From: Zygnema cylindricum
Taxonomy: Eukaryota > Streptophyta > Zygnematophyceae > Zygnematales > Zygnemataceae
DNA length: 37,502 nt
Direction of reading: 5' to 3'
Assembly (NCBI GenBank): GCA_037447655.1
Contig: JBBHKE010001230.1
Span: forward strand, 1 to 37,502
Below the pieces are notes generated by a model. That model worked only from the letters and a program-made list of their open reading frames with translations, made no database searches and was not told the DNA's origin. A program made the position numbers and the translations under genes. Positions 1 to 10,715 of the stretch are shown here, piece by piece (positions within the stretch are counted from its first letter, which is position 1; each line of letters starts with the position of its first letter).

Positions 1-711
1 AAGGAATATAGGTGTGCTTTGGATAGATTAAGACAAGTTGATAAAAAGGATTGGAACTTACTTTTAGCAATCAGGTGTGTTTTAGAGGAAGAGGCTAATA
101 ATGAGGCTTTAAAGAATAGGGAGAGTTGTCAAGGTGTCAGATCACAGTTTCACAGAAATAAGAAAAGTTGTCAGGTAGAAAACTGTTTTTACTGTAATGA
201 TGTAGGGCATACTTTCAGGGTATGTCCGCTATATAAAAGTGCATGTGTCGTAGGAACTTTCACGAATGGATGGGATGATAATCGAGTTCGACCCCCTAAA
301 CGAAGGGCTACACTTCCCACCGAAGAATATGTATACTTGGCGATTGCTACTCTTCGAAATATGGAACATGAGGAAGGAAAAGGAGAAATTGTTGTGACCG
401 GAAATGGAGTGGAGAAAGAGGTGACAGAAAATGAGCCAGTTTTTGTCACTTTTACAAACGACAGATTGGTGAGTGATGAACGCCATCCTCACGCCTCATG
501 CGGTGTCCTCCGCGGCCATGTCGACCATGGCCGTGTTTCCGTACATGTCCGTACACGTGTCCACCGTTATCATTACCATTCCGTACATGTTGGTGGAAGC
601 GGCGGGGAGGCTTTCCGTGTCGCCTGTGGGGGAGAGCGTGGGGAGGAGAGAGAGAGAGGGCTTCCATGGTTGTGGAGAAAATCGGGGAGATATCGGTGGG
701 AACAAAGGTGA
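1..711 (+). CDS. Partial ORF with CCHC zinc knuckle, open at left edge
   Basis: The reading frame is open from base 1, so the start lies outside the window. It contains one clear CCHC zinc knuckle (CFYCNDVGHTFRVC, C-x2-C-x4-H-x4-C, bases 193-234), flanked by basic stretches. Such knuckles bind single-stranded nucleic acid and occur in retroelement Gag, transposase-linked ORFs and some cellular RNA-binding proteins. Up to about base 468 the composition looks coding. After it the translation turns into His/Arg/Gly-rich text in a GA/CG-rich stretch, and a good donor (TTG|GTGAGT) lies at 468/469, so the true exon may end there and the stop at 709-711 may be spurious. No downstream exon was found. 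I do not recognise the family; a decayed retroelement gag is the likeliest source. Confidence 0.4.
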   Translation, partial: KEYRCALDRLRQVDKKDWNLLLAIRCVLEEEANNEALKNRESCQGVRSQFHRNKKSCQVENCFYCNDVGHTFRVCPLYKSACVVGTFTNGWDDNRVRPPKRRATLPTEEYVYLAIATLRNMEHEEGKGEIVVTGNGVEKEVTENEPVFVTFTNDRLVSDERHPHASCGVLRGHVDHGRVSVHVRTRVHRYHYHSVHVGGSGGEAFRVACGGERGEERERGLPWLWRKSGRYRWEQR

Positions 712-2182
712 AAGAAATCGACGGTGAGGATGAGTAGTTGGTAAGGAAAGCTAAGGGGAGGAGGGAGAGAGGGAGAGGGGAGAATCCGGTTGGAGGTTGG
801 GGAAGAGGGGAGGTTTCAAAATGACGCAAAGGAGAATTCTCCTACTAGGGATGTCTTTTCGAAGTCCTGAGAGGAGAGGAGAGGAGCGAAGGGAAGGTTG
901 AAATTGAAGATACCGAGTTTGCGCATGCGACTTTATCGTCGAATCGGCGGCGAGCGTTTGTGTGGTTCTCAAGATACCGCGGCGAGGCGTCGCTGGCTCG
1001 CTTCGCGGATGGTCTCGCTGTCTCATTGGCGGATCGCCACGTGTCATGCACGAAATGTTATGCGCCGTCCGATGATATAAGCTATCGAAACGTCGCAATC
1101 GTGTACGCTTGCCGTGTGGCGTCACAATTCCCAGATTCCCAATCCGCGTTATTTCGTTTGCCGGACTAAGGGTGACGTTCCATTAGGCGGTCCCAGTAAA
1201 TGTACGGACAAGCGTGAGTACAATGAATTAATGAAATAGCCGTTCGGATGTTGTTTTGGCTACGTCAGCTTTTCGGCGAAATACGCGACTTTAACCCGAC
1301 TTCAACATCCGGCAATATTTTGAGGAAGCTCGTTTGTACGGTTTTCATAGAAAGCCGTACATTATTCCAACGTCCGTCTGTAGCGGAAGTGAATTTTTTC
1401 CCGTGGGAATAGGCTATGAATGAAAGGATCGTCGTTCGACAAATAGAGAGTTTCGCACGTACAAAGGATTTTAAAAGTTTCATATTATATAATAAATCGG
1501 AAAATCATCGGAATGGGAAATGCTCCGGTGGGAATAGGCTATGAATAATAATAAAATCATGAATTTTGCCTTATCAAGCTTTAATAATATAATCAAGTAC
1601 AAATATGACATATATTGTCAATTTTCAACGTTTAACTGAAAAACGAGGGTAGTTCTTTTGTCCTTTGGGCGGGGAAAAAAATGTAGAAAAAAATATATCG
1701 AAGAAATATAATGGAAAACAAACGCGCAACCAATTGCGAACATTTATGCTGGAAGCTCTCACACAATATTATAAAAATATAAAACCGTATAAAAGTCTTT
1801 ACATTCTACAAAATTCTCTAGGGCTCTATATGTACATCAACACTAATTAATTTGAACACATCGACCAATACGAACTAAATTAATTAATGCATTTAAAGTT
1901 TAAAATGCCCCTAAAAATACTGAAACGTTCCTACCCATTAGAAAAAACCAAAAAAGGGAAACTAAAAATTGAGATTTTTGGGCCAAAAAAATGACTCCTC
2001 GCATACAACTGGCCCAGTTTATTGGCATAAGAATGGAAGAGAAAGAGACAAAAATCATAACCAAGAAGTTTCTGAAATAAAGTACACCACCTACAAATTT
2101 GGGGACTGGGGTTCATTTTTTGAACCCAATTAAAATAAATAAAAAACTCCATATATTTCTTTATAAAATATATAACTTTATT
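712..2182. other. Intergenic, 3' flank of HCF152, no gene seen
   Basis: No supportable gene. Bases 730-890 are purine-rich. Bases 900-1170 are CpG-rich, with one CCACGTGTC word near 1036, and could be promoter-like, but no gene follows on either strand. From about 1480 the sequence is AT-rich and belongs to the 3' flank of the minus-strand PPR gene. An AATAAA on the minus strand (2182-2177) directly follows the HCF152 stop codon. Confidence 0.4.
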
Positions 2183-5100
2183 TTACTTTCCTTTCCAAGT
2201 CCAGTCCCCTTGGTAGTAATTGTTGGGCAATCCCAACCAAAATTTAAACGCCTCGAAACCTTGACTTTTTCTTCGAGGCACGGAAATAGAATCTCCATTT
2301 TCGTCCTCTTCTCGACCAATGATTTTCGCTCTTCGATTTCCTCGAATATCGGAATAAAGTTCGATAAACAAACGTTTGTATTTGAGACGATCCGCGGGAA
2401 TTCCTCCTTCCTCCATCTCGTGGACAATTTCGAGGGCTCGCTGTAAAAAAAAATAAAAAAAATCAAAAGTAATATACCACATCAGAATTAGAAACAAAAC
2501 TAAAACAAAGAAAGAACAAATCGAAAATGAAAAAAAATGATTCTAAATAAGCAATAGGGATCAAACTGGTTGTCAATTTAACCATTTGAGAAAATCAAAA
2601 TCAACACATTTAAATTCCGATTTCCTGCTGCCCGGACGTTTCACAGAAACATTAAAAAGGAAGCTTTTCTTAAAACATAAAATAGGAATTATTTTCTAGA
2701 AAACATTAGAAAAAGAAAGTTTTCCTATAAAGAAACTTTCCTAAAAACCATTCAAAAGGAAACTTTTCCTAAAAAATATTTAAAACGGAAACTTTTTCTG
2801 AATAACATTGAAAATGGAAATAACTTTTCTTAAATATATTTGAGAAAACATTTGATACGGGAATTTTTTCAAAAAAACATTAGAAACGGAAACTTTTTCT
2901 ATAAAACAGTTGAAACAAAAACTTTTTCTTAAAAACATGAATAAAGGAAGACACATTTTCTACAAACAATACAAAAGGATTTTTTTCTAAAAAACATTAA
3001 AAAACTTTTTCTCGCATTAAAAAAGGGAAACGTTTTCCAGAAAACATTAAAAAGGGAAAATTGTTCAAGAAACGTTAAAGAAGGAATCATTTTCTTACCT
3101 GAAAATATCCCGCTTTCACACAAACTCGAACCAAATCGTCCAATAAAGCTTCATCCGGAACAAACATATCATCTTGACCGTCTCTGACCCATCTTTGACC
3201 GAATTTTTGTCGACTTTTTAAAATCTGTTTTGATTCTTCCACTCTCTCCTTAATTTCTTTCCATAGAACTAAAACTTCCGGAGCTTTTCCCGTTTTCGCA
3301 TACCCTTTCACAAGAGTACCATAAACACTAATTGTGGGTTTTACTCCGGGCTTGAATTGGGATCCGGTGTCCGTTGGTAAGTGTGGTGTGTGCCTGCCCT
3401 CTCTCCTCTCTCCCTGAAACTCCCAATGTGTCTCCCCCATCCTCCCCCTGCCTTGCCGCCTCCCTCCCTCCCTCTCCCTCCCTCCCTCTCCCTCCCCCCC
3501 TCCCTCCCTCCCACTCACTCTCTCTCCCTCCCTCCCACTCCTCTCTCCCTCCCTCTCCCTCGCTCCCCCTCCCCCCCTACCACTCCTCCCTCCCCTCTCC
3601 CTCCCTCCCTCACTCACCTTCATTCTCTGGAACTCCCTATGTGCCTCCCCCATCTGCCCTCCCCTCGAATACGAATGAATCAAGGCACTCCACGCCACGG
3701 CATCCACTCTAATTTTCCCCTCCCTCTCCTCCCTCTCCATCTCCTCGAAAATTTTCTTTGACAAATTCGGCTGCCCAGAATTCCCGAACGCTTTCATCAG
3801 ATTCGTGTACATCTGTACAGTCGGTTTTAGTCCTTTTTGTCTCATCTGTTGAAACCAGCCGAGAGCCGAAACGTTGTCGTCGTTTTTGATACATCCGTCG
3901 ATTAAAATATGGTAAGTCATGGGTGTGGGGACTATTCCGGATTTCTCCATCGTTTCCATGAGAGCGTTTGCTTCCGTTGTCTGTTTTAGACGACAGAATC
4001 CGTGGAGGATTATGTTGTAGGTTACAATGTTTGCAGGGATTCCTAGCTTTGCCATTTGGACCAATAAGGATTGAGCGTTTTCCATTTGTCCCGCGGTAGT
4101 ATAGGCGTTAATTAGTGTGGTGAAAGAAACTTCATTTGGGGTACAATTGAATTTGCTCTGCATTTCGAATAAAAGCTGTTGGAAAAGAAAAGAAAGAAAA
4201 AGAGAAAAAGAAAGAGAAATAGAAAAAAGGAAGAAAAAGGAAAGAAAAGAACAGAAAAGAAAGAAAAAGGAAAGAGAGAAAAGGAAAAGAAAAAGGATGA
4301 TTTGGAGGTTGGTTAGTGAATTGGGTAATGGTTATTGGTTTGATGTAAAAAATGTAAATTGTTGAATCGGTGAATTATAGATGGGTTCATAGTAAATAGT
4401 AAGCTGTGAATTGTAAATAGATGTTTTATGAATTGGTTTTTTGTGTAAATTTAAAATTCTAAATTTGAAGTTTACCTGGAGTTTCCGTCTTCGGAGGCTT
4501 TAAAAACAAAACAAAGTCATATTCCAACATTCTCTCCCAAACAACAAATCCTTGACTAGCAAAAAAACAACCAGAAAACGAATAAAAAAACGAAGGAATT
4601 GAACATAATGCACATAGAAACACATAAACAACCATAAAAAGACGAAAGAAACAGATCAATACACATAAAAAAAGTCAAAGGAAAAGAACACAGGCTTAAA
4701 ACACACCTAAAAAAAAAAAAACAACAAAAAAAAGGGACGAATCTCACCGCTCGAGCTTGATTCAGTTTTCCCGCGTCCAAATAACCCTTCATGAGAATAG
4801 TAAGAGTACGAACTTGTGGCATTAACAATCCGCCTTCTTTTTTCATTTCTTTCACCAAATTTTCAGCTGCCCGTAAATTTCCGGTCCCGATATAAGCCGC
4901 CACAAGAGTGTTATACGTTGTCACATCAGGAGATACATGGAGGGACTGAAAAGACAAAAAAAAAAAAAAAGGAAAAGAAAACAATATCAACAAAAAGTAC
5001 AAAAAGGAAATCCATTAAGTTTTGAGTGTTATATGTGGTCACATCTGGAGATATACGGAGCAACTGGAAAAGCGAAAAGAAGAAGAAAGGAAAAAACAAC

Positions 5101-8100
5101 AAAAAAGAATCCATCTAGATTTGAGAAAGGATTTAGACAAAGGACAGGGAATGAGAAGAGAGATAGATTTCAGGCTTAGACATCCCTTTTCGCAAGTTCA
5201 AATACCAACCTCGAAAACCTTAAACAAAATGAATCTGTCACAAAACTTTGAACCACTCATGAAACGCCAAAAATCTCCAGAAAAACACTGAAACCCTTTT
5301 GGAAAACCCTTAAACAATCCACAAAACAGGTCACCGACAGCCTTAAAAAAAAAAAAGGAAAAACAATCCTCTACACTAAGGAGTGGCCTAAAAAAGGTCG
5401 TGCCACTTTGCCCTAACTTAAGTAATATTGATCCTAATTTCTAGTGTTGTGTATCGGGTAAAGAACTTATCGCGATAAAACCGATACCAATAGTTATCGG
5501 TTATCGAACGGTGAAGAGTACCGATATATTCGTACAAACAGTACGGAATTTATGGTACGGAACAAATGTACGAAATTAGTACGGAGATGCCGTGACCGCG
5601 GGGGGCGAGGGGGCTTCTGATTTTTTTTTCACAATCCACTCCGTACCAGAGTACGGAGTTATTGCCGATAGTTATCGAAACCGGTGTTATCGCGATAAAA
5701 AACCGATATCAGTTTATCAGTTTTTTATCGCGATAACACCGGTACCAATATATTGAGCCAATATATCGATTATCGGTAAGCCAAAAAAAAGGGCATATCG
5801 ATTATTGGCAAAGGCTACCAATACACAACACTACTAATTTCTCTTCATTACCAAGAATTCTTCTCTAACAGCAATACATTGAATTATATTTATTGATTCA
5901 ATTTCATTATAATACTAATACTTCCTTTACACTAATACCAAAGACTAAATAAGTTTCACTAAAACTAACTTACACTAATAATTCCTTTAATAGCGAAGAT
6001 AACGAGACCCAAAACCTTCTAAAAAAGCCCTTACGAAAACCTCAAAACAAAAAAGGTAAAACCAACCTCCACAAACCGAAAAAAAAAAAAAAAAAAAACA
6101 GAAAAAGAGGACAAAAACAATCCTCTACCTTCATGAGATCCAAAGTGTCCCGCATCTTGTCCGGTTGACCTTCCATCCCATATCCTTTAACCAAAATGTT
6201 GAAAGATAAATAGTCCGGGTTTACTCCCATGGAGGGCATTCCGTCTTTCAGTAAAGCCTCGGCGTGCTCCAAACGTCCAGCTGTCACAGCAGCGTTCATC
6301 GCAGCATTAAAGGCACCACAATCGGGGCTCATAGGACTCCTCTGGAGAAAAAACAAAGGAACAAAAGGGAAATCAAACAGATGAGAAGAGGGGAACCAGG
6401 ATTTTGCCCAAAAAAAAGACCTAAAAAGCCCTTGAAAAGTCCTTGAAAAGAAGTAAAAAGAAGAAGAGAATCAAACAGATGAGAAGAGGAGCATCTGGAC
6501 TCCGAAAAAAAACCTCTTTAAAACCCTAAAAACCCTGAAAAAACCCTAGAAAATCAGAAAAAAAATCACCTCTGAGGCGGTTTCTGCGCACATCCGGTCG
6601 AACAAGTCCAGCGCCTGGACGGAAGTTTCCCGGCACCTTCCTAAGGAGGCCACCACAGCACTCCACGTGGCAACACGTGGCCTCAGTCCCTGTGCCAACG
6701 TGGCAGATAGTAATTTCACTGAAAAAAAAAGGGACAGAATGAGAAGTCCCAAAAAAAAAAAAAAGGGGGGGGAAACAAAACAGGGAGGATATAAGTGAAA
6801 TTGCAGAAAAAGACAGTCCTTTGGACCCAGTGGTTTTTCTAAATCACAAAAAAAAGTATGTGCTGTCGTGGCAGGTAGACGAGAAAAAATAAAAATAAAA
6901 AACAAAAAAGGAAATCTTTCCCCTGCCCCCTCCCCTCCCCCTTCCCACAAAAAAACAAAAAAAAACAAAAAAATCCAATAGAAGAAGGATGAAAAGGATC
7001 AATGGATTTGCATGGCAGATGAAAATTGCCCTAAAAGAAAAGAAAAGAAAAGAAAAACTAATTTAAAAGAAAAAAAGAGGGATACATAGATTGCAGAAAT
7101 GGACGGTCCTTTAGAACCATTAAATGTTCTAAATTAAAAAAAAAAAAAATCCGTTTAGTGCGACAATTAGAAAATCCCACTGGAAAAAAATAAACAAAAA
7201 AGAATCCCAAAAAAAAAAACCCAAATCTCATCCTAGTTGTTGTTTCACAAAAATGGAACCAAACCATCTTTAAACCAGAGGGGGAGGGAAAGGGCGAGAA
7301 TGAGGGGGAGGAGAGTGGACGGAGAGGGAGAGGGGGAGGGAGAGGGGGAGGGGAAGGGGGAGGGAGAGAGAGAGGGGGAGGGAGAGAGAGAGGGGGAGGG
7401 AGTGGGAGTGGGAGATGGAGGAGAGGGAGAGGGAACGGGCGAGGGAGAGGAGAGCGAGAGGGTGAGGGAGAGCAAGAGGGAGAGGGAGAAAGAGAGGGAG
7501 AAGAAGAGGGAGAGAAAAAGGAAGAGGGAGATGGAGAGGAGGAGAGAGAGAGAAAGAGAGAGAGCGAGAGAGATATCAGGTTATAACTGGACTGAAAATA
7601 AATGTCATTTCTACCTGCTTCCTGACTTCGATCGTCTCGAAGAGCGTTTTTTATCATAACTCCGAAAGTTCGTTCATCCAAAATAGTTTTTCCACTGGCC
7701 TCAAAAATTCGGTCAGCTTCCAAAAAAAGTTTATATGCGGCAGAAAAATTGCCACTCGAACTTAGTTTCGCCGTCAATTTACAAAAATTGTCCTTTGAAG
7801 GTAAACCGCCCAAGACAAGAATGTCTTCTACTAATTGTCGAGCGTCGGCAATTCTACCTTCTTTTAGTGCCCAATAGACACCATTATCCATTTCTTTTAT
7901 CACTGAATTGAGTTTTTCACCTTCTACTTCGTCCGAGGTCGATACAGAGAGGCTTGAAATTTGCGGTTCCCAAACATTTCCCTCAGAATCCCAACTCCCC
8001 ATATTCATATTTCTTCCATAATCTGATTTTTCTGCTATATTAAATTTTGCTGAATTGATCAAAGGATCAATAATCCCTATCTCCTCTTTCACTAATTTTT

Positions 8101-9160
8101 CAAATTCGGCTCCGATTATCTCCTCGCTACTTCCTTTCAAATACGCTCTTAAAAACCCATCATCGCTAATTTCACTACCCACTTTTTCATTTTTAAACCC
8201 TTCCCTTTCATCTACCTCTATTTGAGAGCTCTTTCCTAAACCCAAATCAAGAGCGGAAAATCCTTGAGTTCTTTCAGCACTCCTACCACCTCCCTCTCCC
8301 TCTTCAACCTCTCTTGTCAAAGATATTGAACTCTTCACACCAGAATTCCCTCTCTCCTCTTTCCTTCTCTCCTCTCCTCTTACCTCTCCTTTACCTCCTC
8401 CATTTCTTCCCACCAGACTCTCTTTGCCACTTTCAAACGTAGATACTGATGGAAAAGTCCCACTTCCCTCCTCTCTCTCCCCTTCCTCCCCTCTCTCCAT
8501 AAAACTCTCAGCTATAGCTTCCTCCTCCACTCTTTTCAGTGCCTCCGAGAAATCTGGTCTCCTACTAAGCGGTTGCCTTTTTGTCTTTTTCTTCTCCTTC
8601 TTCTTTCCTTTCTCTTCCTCCATCATAGCCTCAAGCTTTGATCTCCTCTCTACCTCCTCCTCCCACCCTCCCCCCATTCTAAGCTCATCACTGAAATCTG
8701 GCCTACCACTAAAAGGCTGTCGCTGAGTCGAAGCAAATCCATTACCTCTCTCCCTCTCTTCCTCCTCTCTCCCTCCTCCTGTCCCACCTCTCCAACTCCC
8801 TTCTTTTTCCACCTCTCTCATTCCTCTTTCTGCTTCTCCCTTCCTACCAGTGGTCCGGAGAGCTCCACTTCCACTCTTACCACTCTTATACCTACCAACA
8901 CCTCCGGTCCCTCTCCCTCCCCCCCCTGCCATCATCACCTCTTCCTGTACCTCCTCCCCCTCTAAATATCCCATACTCTGAGTAATACCTGCAAAACTTT
9001 CCTCCCTTCGCAAATTTCCCATCGATCGACTTTTTGCTCCTCTTGTCGGCAAGCTGACGTACGGAACCGACTGACTCGTGCCACAAGCGTGCCGCACGTG
9101 TGAATTTGACACGTGGCAAAAGGTCGCACGTGCGAGGAGGGAGTGAGGACTGGAAGCCAT
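2183..9160 (-). CDS. HCF152: HCF152-like chloroplast P-class PPR RNA-processing protein, 7 exons
   Basis: Exons on the minus strand: 9160-7615, 6718-6570, 6341-6129, 4945-4748, 4175-3618, 3350-3099, 2440-2183. All junctions are GT-AG and in phase, giving 1058 codons with the stop. Residues 1-45 are Ser/Arg/His-rich and resemble a transit peptide. Residues 45 to about 415 are a low-complexity Gly/Glu/Arg/Ser region. About 15 PPR motifs follow from roughly residue 420 (for example [20 protein letters not shown]). The end has LLWKEIKER-like (VLWKEIKER), [18 protein letters not shown] and [13 protein letters not shown] segments that match my memory of Arabidopsis HCF152. HCF152 binds chloroplast RNA and is needed to process the psbB-psbT-psbH-petB-petD transcripts. 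The Arabidopsis protein is about 780 residues; the extra length here is the N-terminal low-complexity region. Exon calls come from splice consensus and PPR periodicity, not from transcripts. Confidence 0.87.
2640..3085. repeat. Degenerate minisatellite in HCF152 intron 6
   Basis: About ten imperfect copies of a roughly 40-bp unit of the form GGAAACTTTTTCTAAAAAACATT, recurring across most of the 658-bp intron between exons 6 and 7. Copies differ by substitutions and small indels. The array stops just before the donor of exon 6. Confidence 0.7.
3351..3617 (-). other. HCF152 intron 5: stop-free, 267 nt (multiple of three)
   Basis: The intron is a purine-rich (GGGAGA)n-type tract on the coding strand and runs AAG|GTGAG to TTCAAG|CCC. 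Splicing it restores the PPR spacing (EFQRMK joined to [11 protein letters not shown]). Its length is divisible by three and it has no in-frame stop, so unspliced RNA would encode an 89-residue Glu/Arg/Gly-rich insertion without breaking the frame. Confidence 0.6.
5025..5063 (-). pseudogene. Decayed duplicate of the 5' end of HCF152 exon 4
   Basis: Thirteen codons reading [13 protein letters not shown] follow a pyrimidine-rich tract and CCAG. They copy the start of exon 4 ([13 protein letters not shown], 4945-4907) with the same phase and a similar acceptor 118 bp away. After these codons the match stops and no donor consistent with the gene follows. It lies in intron 3 and is best read as a small tandem duplication of an acceptor plus exon start. 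Confidence 0.7.
5442..5833. mobile_element. hAT-type MITE, 392 bp, in HCF152 intron 3
   Basis: The terminal inverted repeats are TAGTGTTGTGTATCGG on the left and its near complement CCAATACACAACACTA on the right. The element is flanked on both sides by CTAATTTC (5434-5441 and 5834-5841), an 8-bp target-site duplication. The TIR begins TAGTG, which fits the YARNG start of hAT elements, and 8 bp is the hAT duplication size. There is no transposase. The inside holds several TTATCGCGATAA-type palindromes and GTACGGA words. The perfect duplication suggests a fairly recent insertion. Confidence 0.85.
6719..7614 (-). other. HCF152 intron 1 with purine tract and an internal duplication
   Basis: The donor is GCAG|GTAG at 7615/7614 and the acceptor TTTCAG before 6718. 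On the + strand, 7270-7575 is almost pure A/G with (GGGAGA)n units. Two similar blocks near 6786-6850 and 7080-7140 share the pattern GATAYA..TGCAGAAA.GACNGTCCTTT, indicating a local duplication. No exon was found inside; joining exons 1 and 2 directly completes a PPR motif (QEAVKLL). Confidence 0.6.
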
Positions 9161-10080
9161 GGCTGATTCAAGCTTTGTGGTTTTCTGGAAGAAAAATGGT
9201 CCGGATTGAAAATGTCAAGAAAGAAAGGCTTTCAAGTAACTTTGACCTAAAAATGGGAAGTGGAGGGAGAACCAAGAAAAGTTTTCAAAATAAGTACATC
9301 CGTACATTCCAGTTTGTCCGTACAGAAATCGGAGATTTTTTTTTTTTTTTTTTTGTTATTTTGGACAGAATATGTACCTTTTGTACGGTTTGACGGAAAA
9401 CAAATGGATCTACAATCCTACATGGAACCTTAGTTTCAATTATTTGTAATTCTGTAAAACTGCTTCAGTTTTTTCAATTTTTTGATTTTTTTCAACATTT
9501 TGTAATTCTGTAAAAGCTTTACTTGCCACGTGTACAAGAGGGTCGATATAGTCATAAAATAGAAGGTCAAAATAGTTAGCCCTTGTCTGAAAATCTAAAC
9601 ATACGGCCAGAGTGCGAAATTTTAGTGCGGAGCCGAATAGCAGTCTGTATTAGAAATTTCGTGCGTCTTCGCACGAAAACGCAGGGAAAGTGGGAAACAG
9701 AGTGTAATAATACCATTTTGAGTTTTTGACATTTTCGCATTAAATTTCCGCACTGAAAATCCGCAAGCGTTTTTCTGATTATTTTCAGTCTTCCAGAATA
9801 GGAGAATTTTTTATATTTGTGGGAGTAGAAATCTAGGAAAGAATATTTTATTTTCAGACCTGGTTAAGGGCTTTAGAGGAAAAAAAAAAAAAAAAAACAA
9901 AGAAAAAAACAAAAAAAAAAAAAACAAAAGAAACAAACAATTCACTTATACAACACTCAAGAAGATGCGTTTATGGTGTTTGTTTCACCATTTTTTTTCA
10001 ACGGTTGATTTTCTTTTTTGTTTTTTTTTTTAGTTAAAAATAAAATGAAACAGAAATAAATATTGAAAAGGAAAATGAAA
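9161..10080. promoter_or_regulatory. HCF152 upstream region
   Basis: About 0.9 kb between the HCF152 start and the well-conserved part of the duplication. It holds no gene. It contains repeated GTCCGTAC words (about 9300 and 9320), a GCCACGTGT word near 9525, poly-A/poly-T runs, and an inverted GTGCG/CGCAC-rich stretch near 9610-9770 that recurs in copy B near 12115-12270. The promoter should lie in its left part, but no precise TATA box could be assigned. Confidence 0.4.
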
Positions 10081-10671
10081 GAAAAGAGCTATTCTTCACC
10101 CTTCTGGCTGCTTTGCTGTCGGTTTAAATATAGTACGGAATTTTAAATATACAAGAATAAATATAGTACGGGATTTTAGTGGTGGTGCAAACAACAAAAA
10201 ACAAGTGATAGTAAAAGACAGAAAAAGAATAAAGGGAACGGAGACGTGGACGTTGGGAAAATACAAACTGAATACTTTGTTCAAATTTTGCTTTTGTACA
10301 TAACAGCCATAAGCCCCAGTATCTCAACTGCTCGAATTTATATTTATTTGTTTATTTTTATTTTATTTTATTTAATTTCCATTTTGTCCCATAAACCCTA
10401 ACAAATTATCGGTGTTCATTTTGTCCCAAACCATTTTCTACATTTAACTCCTCCATTTTTTTAAAACATTATTACATTTCGAGGCGATTTTCTGTTAAAA
10501 ATAATTAAAATAAAATAAAAATAAAAACAACAACAACAAAAATCGTAACTTTTACGACGAAATTGTGAACATAGAACGAGCCGGTTTCAAAACAATATCA
10601 CCATTTCACAAAATTGGCGTAAACAATATAACAATATTAGCATCTACTTATTGAAATCTTCCACCATTTCT

Positions 10672-10714
10672 TTATTTACAAAGCTTCAATTTTTTCAAAT
10701 GGGGCCCAATTTGA
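10672..10714 (-). pseudogene. Duplicated last exon of the PTRHD1-like gene
   Basis: Codes for SQIGPHLKKLKLCK and a stop, as does the exon at 13156-13198 (SQIAPHLKKLKLCK). It belongs to duplication copy A and has no upstream PTRHD1 exons before it on the minus strand, only a pyrimidine/purine tract and then a copy of the HCF152 5' end. It cannot be expressed as part of a full gene unless by read-through from the copy at 13.2 kb. Confidence 0.75.
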
Positions 10715-10715
10715 C

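Noticed and set aside
452-1125. Minus-strand ORFs of about 125 codons (452-829 and 751-1125)
   Set aside because: Low-complexity His/Arg/Pro text in GC- or purine-rich DNA; no domain, no splice context.
4459-4659. Small minus-strand ORF as an extra HCF152 exon between exons 4 and 5
   Set aside because: Joining exons 4 and 5 directly gives a complete PPR motif in phase; the ORF has no PPR features.
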